From assembly GCA_037367405.1 (NCBI GenBank), contig JAZKJV010011400.1, forward strand, positions 7,810,501 through 7,874,500: a DNA stretch of 64,000 nt. Direction: 5' to 3'. Below the pieces are notes generated by a model, which saw only the letters and a program-made list of their open reading frames with translations, had not been told where the DNA came from and did not search any database. Positions 48,942 through 58,154 of this stretch are shown here, one piece after another. Numbering within the stretch: the first letter of the stretch is position 1; each line of letters begins with the position of its first letter. The stretch comes from Ottelia alismoides (Eukaryota > Streptophyta > Magnoliopsida > Alismatales > Hydrocharitaceae). Position numbers and translations under genes: made by a program.

Positions 48942-51406
48942 GCTGCCACCTCCACGACTTCACCATCGAATCCACCAGTGCCACTCGGCGGATCGCCGAC
49001 TTCGGGACAGTCACTTTCGAGGAGCTGCCAACCGCAAGACCAAATCCAAGTTGAATTGCATGGTTCGCTCGTGCTGCTTTCGGATGGAGGAGGTTCGCTT
49101 GGCGGTTCGCTGTCGGAGTGGCTTACGCTCGGACGATCCGACTCACTGGTTGACGGATCGTGCGAGTCGCTGGTGGATGGAGATGAGATACTGCCTGATC
49201 CGCTTGCCGAACCACTAAGCGAATGGCTCTGCGAGTAACTTGCAGAACCACTGGTTGAGTGACTGGTTGACCATGGAACGCTGTAGCTTTCGCTGTAACT
49301 CGGGCGCTCACTACTGGATGGTTCGCTTTCGGAGTCTGAATGACTTTCAGATTCGCTTTTAGATTCGCTCTCCGAGTCGCTTGATTCGCTTGTGCTTTCG
49401 CTCGCACTGGAATCGCTCGCGGAAGTAGATCCGCTGCCACTGGAGTAGCTGGGTTGCGAGTAACTCGGCCACGAATAACTCGGCACAGAGACACTATCGC
49501 TGCTGGGATCTTGCGAATCTGACTGACTCTCCGATTGGCTTTCACTTTCCGAACTCGTCGATTCACTTTCCGAACTGTCTGATTGGCTACTCTCGCTACC
49601 GCTCGAAGCGCTGTGGCTGGAATCACTGCCACTGGATGACCCTGAGTAACTGGCGCTGTAGGACTTGCTGTAGCTAGATTCGCTTGAGTAAGACTTGCTT
49701 CCGCGCGACGAATCCGATTCACTCGATTCGGACTGGCTAGACTCAGATTCGCTCGAATCTGATTTGCTTGATTCGGATTCGCTAGAGCTAGAGGCGCTCG
49801 AACCGCTGGATTGGCTCGATTCACTGGACGAGTGGCTGCTTGAGTGCGAAGCATCGCTTACCGATTGCGATTCGCTTGATTCACTTGATGAATCACTGGA
49901 TGCGGATGACTCAGAACTTGATGAATGGCTTGAGCTTGAATCGCTCGAACTCGAAGCGGAACTTGATGACGAGAGGCTGGAGGAAATTGAACTTGAGGAC
50001 GACGAAGCCCAGCTCGAACTCGACTGATCGCTCGCCGATGAACTCGCCGATGAGCTACTGCTAGAAGAGCTAAGCGAACTTGACGAACTCGATGTGCTGG
50101 ACGAGACGCTTGAACTGCTTGATGAGGATGGACTCGATGAGCTGCTGCTTGAGCCAATGCTCAAACTACTGGACGACGGCGAGGATGAGCTCGACAGGCT
50201 AGACGAACTACTGGACCCGGAAGAAGAGCTCGACGACTCACTCGAACTACTACTGGATGACGAAGAACTCGACGATGAGCTCGAAATGCTACTGCTCGAA
50301 CTCGAGCTAGAGCTACTGCTTGAGCTGCTTGAAGTCGATGATGAGCTAGACGAACTACTTGAGCTTGAACTACTACTTCCCTCACAGCAGCGGCAACCGA
50401 TCGTCAAGTACGCGCTGGTGTCCTCGTGAAAGTGACACACGATCTGTTGGCTTGTCAGAAGGGCATAGTCACAGACGTTGTAGACCGCGACCTTGACTCC
50501 GATTGGTGCCCAGACTCCGTTGGCATATCGCAGCTCGCGAGCCATGCCCCAACTCTTTGCCTTGAGACGCGATACTGGTTTGCAGAGCAACGTTTGTTTG
50601 GGCGGGTCGAGGATCCAGGAACGATGGCCGTCGTAGGTGACGCTGAGATACTGATCACCTTCATAGTTGGAGACGGGACCTCGAATGCGCTGGGCACTCG
50701 GGTTGCGAGCGATGATGCGAACGCCTTGGCCATTCGGCTTTCGAACGGGTTCGATAGTCCCAAAATCGTCGAGCTGAAAGAGATCGCAATTGGCTGAACC
50801 AGTCGCCAGACCTGAGCGACCAGGAATACCACCGCTGGGAACCTTGATGAGAAACGCTGGATCGGCCGGCTTGCTAACTCGAACGACAGCCCATTGAGTG
50901 CCTGTTTGATTCGCGTCGCGTCGCCATAGGATCTGGGCAGAGCCGTTGGGTTTCGACTGGAGAATTGAACCACCAGAATCGGCAACATCGGCATATTGAT
51001 GCCATGTCTCTTGAACATTCACACGGGCAGCGACAACGCCTGAGAATACCACACGGCCAGCTTTGTCCTTGGCGATTGGCTCGATGGCCACACCGAATCG
51101 ACCTGCGTGTTCGTCGGCAATTGGTCGCACAGATTGGATCGTGGCATCACGTACGAAACGAGCCAGATCCGCAGGGCCGAGGTCAGGATCGCCTAGCGGG
51201 GCGTTAAAACCGACGATTCCACCGATGGGCACAGTGGTCGCACTTTGGTAGTGAACGCGAACGGTGGCAGCGTCGCGAACGTGGGTGCGGTTTCCTCCGC
51301 CACCCGAAAGACGATCGCGAGCGATGGCATCGGCGGCCGCGAGCAGTCGATTGTACTCGGCTGCGGTGATATTGAACTTGTCGCCTGGTTTGACGCGTCG
51401 GGCCAT
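48938..51406 (-). CDS. Tail protein with long serine-rich low-complexity region
   Basis: 822 residues. Residues 1-~340 are a globular head (MARRVKPGDKFNITAAEYNRLLAAADA, GVVAARVNV, GGSILQSKPNGSAQILWRR, CHFHEDTSAYLTIGCRCCEG) resembling planctomycete prophage tail/virion proteins that carry small beta domains. Residues ~340-780 are over 60% Ser, first poly-Ser, then SES/SDS/SQS/SYS patterns with Glu, Asp, Gln and Tyr. The last ~40 residues have a CxxxxIWSCGW segment. The region is encoded mostly by non-AGN codons with variation between copies, so it is a maintained protein tract. Its stop overlaps the next gene by 4 nt; its ATG shares one base with the stop of the upstream tail gene. Confidence 0.82.
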   Translation of the reverse strand: MARRVKPGDKFNITAAEYNRLLAAADAIARDRLSGGGGNRTHVRDAATVRVHYQSATTVPIGGIVGFNAPLGDPDLGPADLARFVRDATIQSVRPIADEHAGRFGVAIEPIAKDKAGRVVFSGVVAARVNVQETWHQYADVADSGGSILQSKPNGSAQILWRRDANQTGTQWAVVRVSKPADPAFLIKVPSGGIPGRSGLATGSANCDLFQLDDFGTIEPVRKPNGQGVRIIARNPSAQRIRGPVSNYEGDQYLSVTYDGHRSWILDPPKQTLLCKPVSRLKAKSWGMARELRYANGVWAPIGVKVAVYNVCDYALLTSQQIVCHFHEDTSAYLTIGCRCCEGSSSSSSSSSSSSSSTSSSSSSSSSSSSSSSISSSSSSSSSSSSSSSESSSSSSGSSSSSSLSSSSSPSSSSLSIGSSSSSSSPSSSSSSSVSSSTSSSSSSLSSSSSSSSASSSASDQSSSSWASSSSSSISSSLSSSSSASSSSDSSSSHSSSSESSASSDSSSESSESQSVSDASHSSSHSSSESSQSSGSSASSSSESESSKSDSSESESSQSESSESDSSRGSKSYSSESSYSKSYSASYSGSSSGSDSSHSASSGSESSQSDSSESESTSSESESQSESQSDSQDPSSDSVSVPSYSWPSYSQPSYSSGSGSTSASDSSASESTSESSDSESESKSESESHSDSESEPSSSERPSYSESYSVPWSTSHSTSGSASYSQSHSLSGSASGSGSISSPSTSDSHDPSTSESDRPSVSHSDSEPPSEPPPSESSTSEPCNSTWIWSCGWQLLESDCPEVGDPPSGTGGFDGEVVEVAA

Positions 51407-52197
51407 TATTCGATCCCCAACGCGTTGAAGTTCGCTTCGGGGTAAACCTGCTCGACGTACGCTGCCTCAGGTACTTGCAAGACGCGATCGCCGACAACTT
51501 CTTCACCGTGCTTGACCCACAGGTAATCCCAACCTCGCTTCGCAACTCCATTGATGTTGCCAACGCGCAAGTTCATCTCATTGGGACGAGCCGCGAAGTG
51601 ATAGGTCACATCCACCCAGTTCTGTTCGTCCTCGCCACCTTCGCCACCCAAGAACAATGCTTCACCGGGCGCGAAGATCGACCAAGGACTCGAATTGACG
51701 CGACCCGTCATAGCGACCATTGCCAGCAGGTATTCGGTCGAAACGAACTCGAACTTCTTTCGCACAGAGAACTCGAACGCCGGCACTGTTACATCAACAC
51801 CTGAAACTCCCGAGTCGCTTACGCCAATCGCACCTCGATAATTGGGAGCAATCTTGCCAGGCGCTGCATAGATTCCACGTGTGAACAGTGATTGGTTGAT
51901 GTGCGTCGATGCGCCGGTGGTGTTGAACGAAACCGGATCGAGCTTGGTCTTGTTGATTGACACGTTGACGAGCGCGTGCTTGTCATTGATGTATTCGCCA
52001 TCAACCTGCAGATAGGGAACGAGATCTTTCTGAGTAGATCGATAGTAGGCATAGACGGCATCGGCTGCAGCGGCTGGATCAACCGAACCGCCATTCGTTC
52101 CCACATACACGAAAGTGTCCGACGTAGTCTTCCCACGAGTCGCTTTCTTGGCCAGCGCAGCCAGTTCAAAGTTGTATCCACCCGTTGAGAATCCCAT
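51406..52197 (-). CDS. Minor tail protein
   Basis: 263 residues, placed directly after the tape measure gene (TGATG overlap) and before the serine-rich tail protein (TAATG overlap). No domain is recognised by eye; it has beta-rich segments such as VDGEYINDKHALVNVSINKTKLDPVSF and a C-terminal RVGNINGVAKRGWDYLWVKHGEEVVGDRVLQ. By position it corresponds to distal tail or baseplate proteins. Confidence 0.75.
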   Translation of the reverse strand: MGFSTGGYNFELAALAKKATRGKTTSDTFVYVGTNGGSVDPAAAADAVYAYYRSTQKDLVPYLQVDGEYINDKHALVNVSINKTKLDPVSFNTTGASTHINQSLFTRGIYAAPGKIAPNYRGAIGVSDSGVSGVDVTVPAFEFSVRKKFEFVSTEYLLAMVAMTGRVNSSPWSIFAPGEALFLGGEGGEDEQNWVDVTYHFAARPNEMNLRVGNINGVAKRGWDYLWVKHGEEVVGDRVLQVPEAAYVEQVYPEANFNALGIE

Positions 52198-55100
52198 CAG
52201 CTGAACACGAAGCCTCCTGTGCGTGCACGTTCGGCAAGCTGAGCAGTGTTCTCGGCGGTTTGAATGATGGCTCGTTTGACATCATCCGAGAAGCCTTCGC
52301 CTGAGACCTGGGGAATCTGCAGCCTCGCGACACTTTGCGACAACGCGGCATCGAATTCATCCAGTCGCACTCGCACCGCTGCAAACGATGCCATGATCGC
52401 ATCGAGGTTTAACGCAGGATGTTGCTCCTCGGCCGTCGGCTCAATCATTTCCTCTGCCGACGATACCTCAGCGGCGACGGGCTGCAGTCCTTGTTCCGCT
52501 TCAACCTCCGGCATTTCAGGATTAGGAGCGTCTGCGTTTGCATCGGCACCTGCGTCCAGATCCGCTGGATGATCAGGTTTGGCGTTATCCTTTTGATCAG
52601 GAGGGTCAGTCACGGGAATCAGCGATGCACCGGTGCCAAGCCCCAGACCGCGACTATCAAAGTTTCCGGCTGCCTCAGTCTTTTCAACTGGCTCATCGAG
52701 ACCTTGGGAGAATCTGTCCATTGAGTCTTTGGCTGAACGATCAAGACCAAGCTTAAGGTCTTTCTTCTTAGGCGGCTTTAGCTTTGGATCTTTGATTCCA
52801 TCCACTTCGACCTTTGGAACCTTGAGCGCACTTTCCTTTGGCATTAGCGGCGGCTTCGGAGTGTTGGGGGCTGGTTCCGTAGGCTTAGGCTCTTCAACCT
52901 TGATGTTGTTGGCTGTCTCAACTGCTTTGTCGAACTCGGCCTGTGCAGCTGCGACTTGTTCGTCGCGTTCCTTAGCTCGATCTTCGGGCGATTGGCGTCC
53001 TGCTTCGCGGGCTATGCGTGCCTCTTCGCGCATTTGGTCGAGCGTCTTTTGAACACCTGCCGTTGTCTCATCAATCGTCTTCTGTCTTGAAAGACCAGCG
53101 GCCTCGTTCTGCTTGAACTGCTCTTCCTTCGAAGCATCGACGGTTTTGTTCTTCGCTTCAGTTTCTTGATCGATGACCGCCATCTCGGCATCAATATCGC
53201 GACCTTCACGAGCTTTGCGACGTTCCTCGAGTTGTTGCTTGATGCCTTCTTGCATCTGCACTCGATTGGCTTCGATCTGCTGCTTGCGAGCGTCGCGTCG
53301 CTTCATGCGATCGGCGATAGCTTGTTGCTTCTTTGTCTCCTCGGCTTGGTCAGCTGCTTTGGTCTCTTTGTCGATCTTGGCCATTTCAACTTCGACGTTC
53401 ACGTCGTCGTCGAACAGCGACTTCAACTTGATCCAGGCCTTGCGCAAAAAGCCAACCGTCGAGTTCCACATCGACTTGACCTGGGCGACGAATACCGACC
53501 ATGTGTCAGCGAGATAGTCGATTGTTTCGACCCAGGCGGTTTCGACACCGGCTAGCGCATTGATCAGCACACCACCGATCTGCACAGATACATCGCCTGC
53601 GATATCAACGAGCTCGCGCAGTCGAATGAATCCCTTCTTCAGGAAGCCGATCGTGTAATTCCAACCCTTCTGAACTGCAGTGGTCAGAATGGTCCACCCA
53701 TCGGCCATAAAACCAAGCGTTGCATTCCAAACGCTTGCGAGTCCCGATAGGGCACTGATCAGCACATCGCCGATCGCATACGCAGCGTCGCGCCAGACAT
53801 CGGAGATATAGTTGGTGAAGTCGGCCCAGACGCCTTTGAGATAGGTTGTGCCCTTGATCCACTGGAGCTGCAGGTACGTCCACAAAACATTAGCTGCCGA
53901 AGTGATGTCGCCAGCAGCAAGAGCATTGGCAATCGCGCCAAACGCCTTAATCGTGTCGGCCTTGAGGGTTTCGAAGATGCCTTTTAGATACTCGATCGCT
54001 TGACCAGCGATGCCTGACGAGTAGAGAAAATAGCCACCGAGCGCAGCTACCGCAGCGATGACCAGGCCGAGTGGCGTGAAGAGTGCACCAACCATTGAGA
54101 CGAGAATGCCAATGGCAGTGCCGACCAGCGAGAACATCGACGCCAATCCACCAACTGCAAACGCCGCAACACCAGCCGCGCTACCGATGCCGATGAACGC
54201 AGCTCCGACACCGACAACTCCTGCGACGATCAATGCGACCTTCTTGACGACTTCCTGATTCTTGCCGATCCATTCGGTGAGACCAGAGAGTGCTCGAGCA
54301 ACCGATTTCATCATCGAGGTCACAGATACGTCGAGCGCTTCGCCGATCGCTATGGCCACACCTTCCACCGAGCTACGCAATATCCGAAACGCTCCACCGA
54401 TGCCGGCCTCCATATCGGCAGCAGTCTTGGCGGCGATTCCGCCTGAGTTCTGTAGCTCAGCTAGAAGTTGTCGAGTATCAGTTACGGTTTTGCCAATGGC
54501 CGATGCGCTCGTGATGCCGAGCAATCCGAAGACTTCATTGAACGCAGCCGCTCGATCTGCGGAGCCCATATTCGCGGTGGCTGCAGAGACTTCACCGAGA
54601 ATGTCGACCAGATTGCGAGCGTTGCCCTGTGCATCTTTTGTTGCAACGCCGAAGACCTTCTGAAACTTTTCTGACTCCGCAGCACCGAGCGTAAGCAAAC
54701 GTCTCATTGCAGTACCCGCTTCACTGCCTTGAATCCCAAGGTTGCCGAGCGTTCCAAGAATAGCCAAGGTCTCTTCGAGACTCATATTGGCATCGGCAGC
54801 CACCGGACCTGCATAAGATAGAGCTTCGCCGAGCGACTCGACTGAGTTAAAGGACTTGTTCGCAGCCGCCGTTAGTCCATCAGCGACACGCACGGCATCG
54901 CTCGCCTCTAGGGAGAATTGCCGAATGGTTGCAGCCATGATGCCAGAGCTGAGTGTCGCATCGGTACCAGTGGCTCGCGCGAGGTTCATGACCGCCAGCG
55001 TCATCTCTTCGATTTGCTTTGGCGAGAAACCGGCGCGGCCGAGTTCTGTCATCAGGTTGGCAACCTCGGTCGCTGAGAAGCTGGTGGTAGCGCCCAGGTG

Positions 55101-55376
55101 CTTGGCAGTGTTTCGCAATGACTCAAACGATTCACCGGTTGCATTGGCTGCTGCGCCGGCCGCGCGAATGGCATCATCAAAGCTGGTGTAGGCAGCCAAA
55201 CTGCCGCCGATGGGAGCCGCTGCCGCGATGCCAAGACCCATCAGTTTGGTACCGACCAGTCGAGTTGATGCACCAAATGATTTCAGTCGCTTCTGCGCAG
55301 CTTCGAGACCCTTGATGAACTGCGTGCTCCTCGCGGTCAGCTCGACGTAAGCTCCTCCAGATCTGACTTGGGACAT
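52197..55376 (-). CDS. Phage tail tape measure protein (TP901 type)
   Basis: 1,059 residues. Residues ~75-380 match the TP901 core (NATGESFESLRNTAKHLGATTSFSATEVANLMTELGRAGFSPKQIEEM and GALSYAGPVAADANMSLEETLAILGTLGNLGIQGSEAGTAMRRLL-like segments). Strongly hydrophobic helices span ~385-475. Residues ~640-860 form charged coiled coils (RMKRRDARKQQIEANR, EERRKAREGRD). The C-terminal part is Pro/Lys-rich then acidic. Tape measure proteins set tail length and assist DNA entry. The start overlaps the chaperone extension ORF by 40 nt. Confidence 0.93.
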   Translation of the reverse strand: MSQVRSGGAYVELTARSTQFIKGLEAAQKRLKSFGASTRLVGTKLMGLGIAAAAPIGGSLAAYTSFDDAIRAAGAAANATGESFESLRNTAKHLGATTSFSATEVANLMTELGRAGFSPKQIEEMTLAVMNLARATGTDATLSSGIMAATIRQFSLEASDAVRVADGLTAAANKSFNSVESLGEALSYAGPVAADANMSLEETLAILGTLGNLGIQGSEAGTAMRRLLTLGAAESEKFQKVFGVATKDAQGNARNLVDILGEVSAATANMGSADRAAAFNEVFGLLGITSASAIGKTVTDTRQLLAELQNSGGIAAKTAADMEAGIGGAFRILRSSVEGVAIAIGEALDVSVTSMMKSVARALSGLTEWIGKNQEVVKKVALIVAGVVGVGAAFIGIGSAAGVAAFAVGGLASMFSLVGTAIGILVSMVGALFTPLGLVIAAVAALGGYFLYSSGIAGQAIEYLKGIFETLKADTIKAFGAIANALAAGDITSAANVLWTYLQLQWIKGTTYLKGVWADFTNYISDVWRDAAYAIGDVLISALSGLASVWNATLGFMADGWTILTTAVQKGWNYTIGFLKKGFIRLRELVDIAGDVSVQIGGVLINALAGVETAWVETIDYLADTWSVFVAQVKSMWNSTVGFLRKAWIKLKSLFDDDVNVEVEMAKIDKETKAADQAEETKKQQAIADRMKRRDARKQQIEANRVQMQEGIKQQLEERRKAREGRDIDAEMAVIDQETEAKNKTVDASKEEQFKQNEAAGLSRQKTIDETTAGVQKTLDQMREEARIAREAGRQSPEDRAKERDEQVAAAQAEFDKAVETANNIKVEEPKPTEPAPNTPKPPLMPKESALKVPKVEVDGIKDPKLKPPKKKDLKLGLDRSAKDSMDRFSQGLDEPVEKTEAAGNFDSRGLGLGTGASLIPVTDPPDQKDNAKPDHPADLDAGADANADAPNPEMPEVEAEQGLQPVAAEVSSAEEMIEPTAEEQHPALNLDAIMASFAAVRVRLDEFDAALSQSVARLQIPQVSGEGFSDDVKRAIIQTAENTAQLAERARTGGFVFS

Positions 55377-55600
55377 GGTGACTCTGACGTTCTGGGTTGA
55401 AAGTTTGCACCGAGCATCGCAGCAGCTTGTTCAACCGTGCCTTTGGCAACGATCGGTTTCTTGTCTGCATAGGGATTGAAGTCGTCGGGCTTGAATGGCT
55501 TGCGACGCCTCTTGCGATCGCGGTTCATCTCAGCCATCAGTGCCATGATCGTGCTCGCAACATTCCAGTCGTGCTGGCGTTTGGCTTCAGCCATCAGCAC
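55337..55600 (-). CDS. Tail assembly chaperone extension (gpT-like frame)
   Basis: 87 codons from a GTG at 55600, but the frame is open further upstream in the -1 register relative to the preceding gene and there reads IVGVDPGPLTLRQLVLMAEAKRQHDWN, a typical start of the G-T extension. I infer it is normally made as a -1 frameshift product of the chaperone gene upstream. The C-terminal FNPYADKKPI is also family-like. It overlaps the tape measure start by 40 nt. Confidence 0.72.
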   Translation of the reverse strand: MLMAEAKRQHDWNVASTIMALMAEMNRDRKRRRKPFKPDDFNPYADKKPIVAKGTVEQAAAMLGANFQPRTSESPCPKSDLEELTSS

Positions 55601-55614
55601 GAGTTGGCGAAGTG

Positions 55615-56115
55615 TTAAGGGACCGGGATCGACTCCGACGATGCCGGCAAGTCGGACGATGAGTCGCTCAATGTCGTCACAGCGAGCTTGCGTTCGAGAT
55701 CTTCTACGAGCTTGTCGACTAGCGTCGGATCGTCCAGTCGCTTCTCGATCGCACTCAGCCCGCGAGTCTCGATCAGCTTCTGTTTCTCGGCCGCCTTCCG
55801 CAGAAGACGGCGTCGCGACTCCGGGAAGTAATTGATCAGTGCTTCGAGGAGTGCACCGGTTGCATCGTCGATCGAGTTGCCAGCGAGGCCCTCACCAAAA
55901 GCTTCGTCCGTGATCTGCTGCTGGTCCGCTTGCGGCTTGCAGATTGCAAAGAGCACATCGCCCAGGAGTAGCGGATCGGTCGAGAGTCGTGTGATCAAAT
56001 CACCGTCGATCGCTTCCAGCAGATGCACGCCGGTGAGAGTCTTTACGCGGCGCAGCGTGGTGTTATCGATATCCACAATCCAAATGCGACCGGCGCGGTC
56101 AACGAACTTCTGCAT
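55615..56115 (-). CDS. Tail assembly chaperone (gpG-like)
   Basis: 166 residues, GGGAGG 7 nt before the ATG. N-terminus MQKFVDRAGRIWIVDIDNTTLRRVKTLTGVHLLEA is the common beginning of siphophage tail chaperones in this group; the C-terminal half is helical (LRKAAEKQKLIE, LVDKLVEDLERKL). Position between tail tube and tape measure supports the role. The final ~20 codons overlap an open -1 frame. Confidence 0.8.
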   Translation of the reverse strand: MQKFVDRAGRIWIVDIDNTTLRRVKTLTGVHLLEAIDGDLITRLSTDPLLLGDVLFAICKPQADQQQITDEAFGEGLAGNSIDDATGALLEALINYFPESRRRLLRKAAEKQKLIETRGLSAIEKRLDDPTLVDKLVEDLERKLAVTTLSDSSSDLPASSESIPVP

Positions 56116-56166
56116 GATGCCTCCCTGAGAGTTTCAAATCCTCTAAACCAACGACAACGCCAGCGA

Positions 56167-56583
56167 TCAAGGACCAGCCAAGCCAGGACCGACGTTCATT
56201 CCACCACCAGAACTTGACTGCGTGGGCTTGAGAGTCACATCAGCGGAGATAACTTCTTCCAGGTTCTGATTGACATTGAAATTCATCACTTCACAGGTAA
56301 GCGTGAGCGTTCCACCTGCATCGCTGATGCCGACATCACAAGGATCGCCGGTGCTCCACAGGCCCTGAAGCAGACCGAATGCAGAGTCACCTTCTTTGTT
56401 CAGCACCGTGAACTCGATGGATGCATCCTTGAGCGTTCCAACCGTTGCGCGCCAGCCATTGTTAGCACGGGTGCTCGCATCGGCTTCGGCCTTTTCGAGA
56501 TTGACAGTCAAGTCCTTGACGTTAGTGATCTCGACACCGTCGATGGTGAGGACGGCTTCGAGACCAAGTTTGACTTCTGGCAT
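56167..56583 (-). CDS. Major tail (tube) protein
   Basis: 138 residues. MPEVKLGLEAVLTIDGVEITNVKDLTVNLEKAEADASTRANNGWRATVGTLKDASIEFTVL is the pattern of the lambda/T5-like tail tube fold, ending in VEVISADVTLKPT-like strands and a flexible SSSGGGMNVGPG tail. AAGGA precedes the ATG. It lies between the neck genes and the chaperone, as expected. Confidence 0.88.
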   Translation of the reverse strand: MPEVKLGLEAVLTIDGVEITNVKDLTVNLEKAEADASTRANNGWRATVGTLKDASIEFTVLNKEGDSAFGLLQGLWSTGDPCDVGISDAGGTLTLTCEVMNFNVNQNLEEVISADVTLKPTQSSSGGGMNVGPGLAGP

Positions 56584-56609
56584 TGTGAATGATTCCTTAT
56601 GACGAACGT

Positions 56610-57176
56610 TTACTTGACTGAGTTAGCCCAGAACGTGGGGAGCCGAATCCGATTGGCTTCCAATGCCGGCTTCATAAATGGTCGCTTGGGATAGTGACGA
56701 GGTTTGCTGTCACCGCGCCGCTGGTTCTCCTCTTCAACCAAGCGAGTAGCGCGATTAGCCTGGGCTGCGGTTCGCAGTTCGATTCTGGCAAACTTCGTCT
56801 TGCTTCCATGCTGTATGGCGCGGATGGGACCGTGCTCCCCGACCTTGAAGCGATGCGCCTTGAGCTTGCGGCGTTTGGTTGCCACGCCACCGAACTCGTG
56901 CAGGTTCCAAATCTGTCCAGCGATCTCGTTCACAGGACCGATCGCGACCACAGTCCGATTGTTGGTAATGTCGTAGCGAATCACTCGCCTGAGCATGCCC
57001 GTCTGAGTGTGCGGTGGGCTACCTGGGCTCGATGGCTTCTTGCGCTTACGTATGCTCCGCTTGGCAGTCTTGCGAATCGCGCCACCTGCCTCACGCAATG
57101 AAGTGAAGGTGGCTGCCTCAGCCTTCTTCTTGAGCTTCTGCTTGTCGAATTGTGTTTGGACCGTGATCTTGATCAT
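56610..57176 (-). CDS. HK97 gp10-like neck/tail-completion protein
   Basis: 188 residues. SPGSPPHTQTGMLRRVIRY, VVAIGPV, WNLHEFGGVATKRR and HYPKRPFMKPALEANR are the conserved stretches of the gp10 family that connects head and tail. The basic N-terminus (SIRKRKKPSS) is usual. Its ATG overlaps the stop of the upstream gene by 4 nt. Confidence 0.87.
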   Translation of the reverse strand: MIKITVQTQFDKQKLKKKAEAATFTSLREAGGAIRKTAKRSIRKRKKPSSPGSPPHTQTGMLRRVIRYDITNNRTVVAIGPVNEIAGQIWNLHEFGGVATKRRKLKAHRFKVGEHGPIRAIQHGSKTKFARIELRTAAQANRATRLVEEENQRRGDSKPRHYPKRPFMKPALEANRIRLPTFWANSVK

Positions 57177-57601
57177 CGCGCCAATTCGAAGGTTAAGGTC
57201 AACAGGCTTGTAAACTGACGCAGTTGCTCCCAGTGTTCGCTGGAGTAAAGCACAGCATGTTCAGCTTTAACGCATCGAGCAGCCTGGAAGGATGCGAGTC
57301 GCTTCAAGCGAAACTCGTCCGCGATCTTTTCCACGAGGTCCACCAGCGGATCGATCTCGGCGTTGGTTCCTTTGGAGAACTTCTTTTGCACAGCGACATC
57401 AACGCGGCAGTGGTACTTGTTGTGGGCACGATCAAGAGGCAAGAGCTCCACGTCCCTGGGGACAACAGTTATTCGCAGTTCTTTCATATCTTCGAGGTCG
57501 AAGTTGGGAACGTACATGCGTTCGGCAACGAACTCGAAGTCAAACTCAGCGGCATTGAGCTGCGCGGTGACACTATCGGCGACTTGTAAAACGGTCGTCA
57601 T
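57173..57601 (-). CDS. Probable tail terminator/completion protein
   Basis: 142 residues, alpha/beta composition with RMYVPNFDLEDMKELRITVVPRD, DVAVQKKF and a C-terminal SLLTLTFELAR strand. Length and position between the head-tail genes and the gp10-like gene fit a gpU-type terminator, but no motif proves it. Overlaps both neighbours by 4 nt. Confidence 0.68.
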   Translation of the reverse strand: MTTVLQVADSVTAQLNAAEFDFEFVAERMYVPNFDLEDMKELRITVVPRDVELLPLDRAHNKYHCRVDVAVQKKFSKGTNAEIDPLVDLVEKIADEFRLKRLASFQAARCVKAEHAVLYSSEHWEQLRQFTSLLTLTFELAR

Positions 57602-57981
57602 GACGAATGGGACTCGATCTGTTTAGTATGGATGCGTAGTTTCAAACGGAATGGGTCGCTGTAGCGCCAAGGCGGATCGCCACCGAAGGCCATAACTTCA
57701 AAAATGAAGGTGTGGTCACCATCGATCTCGACGATCGTGTCGCCTCTGCGCGGTAGCGATCCAATGATCGATTCGAGCAGGGAGCGTGTATCGATCAGGA
57801 AATCGCGAACCTGGCTGCGAGTCACAATGCCCTCGCCATCGTCCTGGTCGTACATCGACTTTCCGATCGTCGCCTGGAGCGCCGCCCCGAGCTCGCCTCG
57901 CCGATATACGACTTGGCGTGACGCATGTTGCGTAAGCTTGGTGGCAAGCCACTCTTGCCCCTTTTGAAGCATGTCTGTCAT
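57598..57981 (-). CDS. Phage head-tail region protein of unknown function
   Basis: 127 residues, unrecognised. QHASRQVVYRRGELGAALQATIGKS and GGDPPWRYSDPFRLKLRIHTKQI suggest a compact beta-rich virion protein, possibly a head-tail adaptor by position. 4-nt ATGA overlaps on both sides show tight coupling. Confidence 0.7.
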   Translation of the reverse strand: MTDMLQKGQEWLATKLTQHASRQVVYRRGELGAALQATIGKSMYDQDDGEGIVTRSQVRDFLIDTRSLLESIIGSLPRRGDTIVEIDGDHTFIFEVMAFGGDPPWRYSDPFRLKLRIHTKQIESHSS

Positions 57982-58154
57982 GACTCATCCCTTTTCATCG
58001 GGAACAGTCGCAGCAACAGGCCGGTAACTAGGCCAATCGCACCAGGTCCAATCCGAGCCGGATCGGCTGCAGATCGCAGATAGAACCCGGCGATCGTTCC
58101 GACTACGAACGACAGAGCTAACGACACTAGAAAAAACAGAAGCCAGCCGATCAT
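57978..58154 (-). CDS. Small membrane protein (58 aa)
   Basis: 58 residues, MIGWLLFFLVSLALSFVVG followed by a second hydrophobic stretch ending LLLRLFPMKRDES. Two likely transmembrane helices. ATGA overlaps with both neighbours make it a real gene despite its size. Together with the next two membrane genes it might form a holin/spanin-like lysis or channel set (inference). Confidence 0.72.
   Translation of the reverse strand: MIGWLLFFLVSLALSFVVGTIAGFYLRSAADPARIGPGAIGLVTGLLLRLFPMKRDES

Noticed and set aside
49123..50429. Long ORFs on both strands across the serine-rich tail gene (Ala/Arg-rich and Leu/Glu/Asp-rich)
   Set aside because: Shadows caused by Ser codon repetition; the Ser frame is the one coupled to neighbours and has a globular head.
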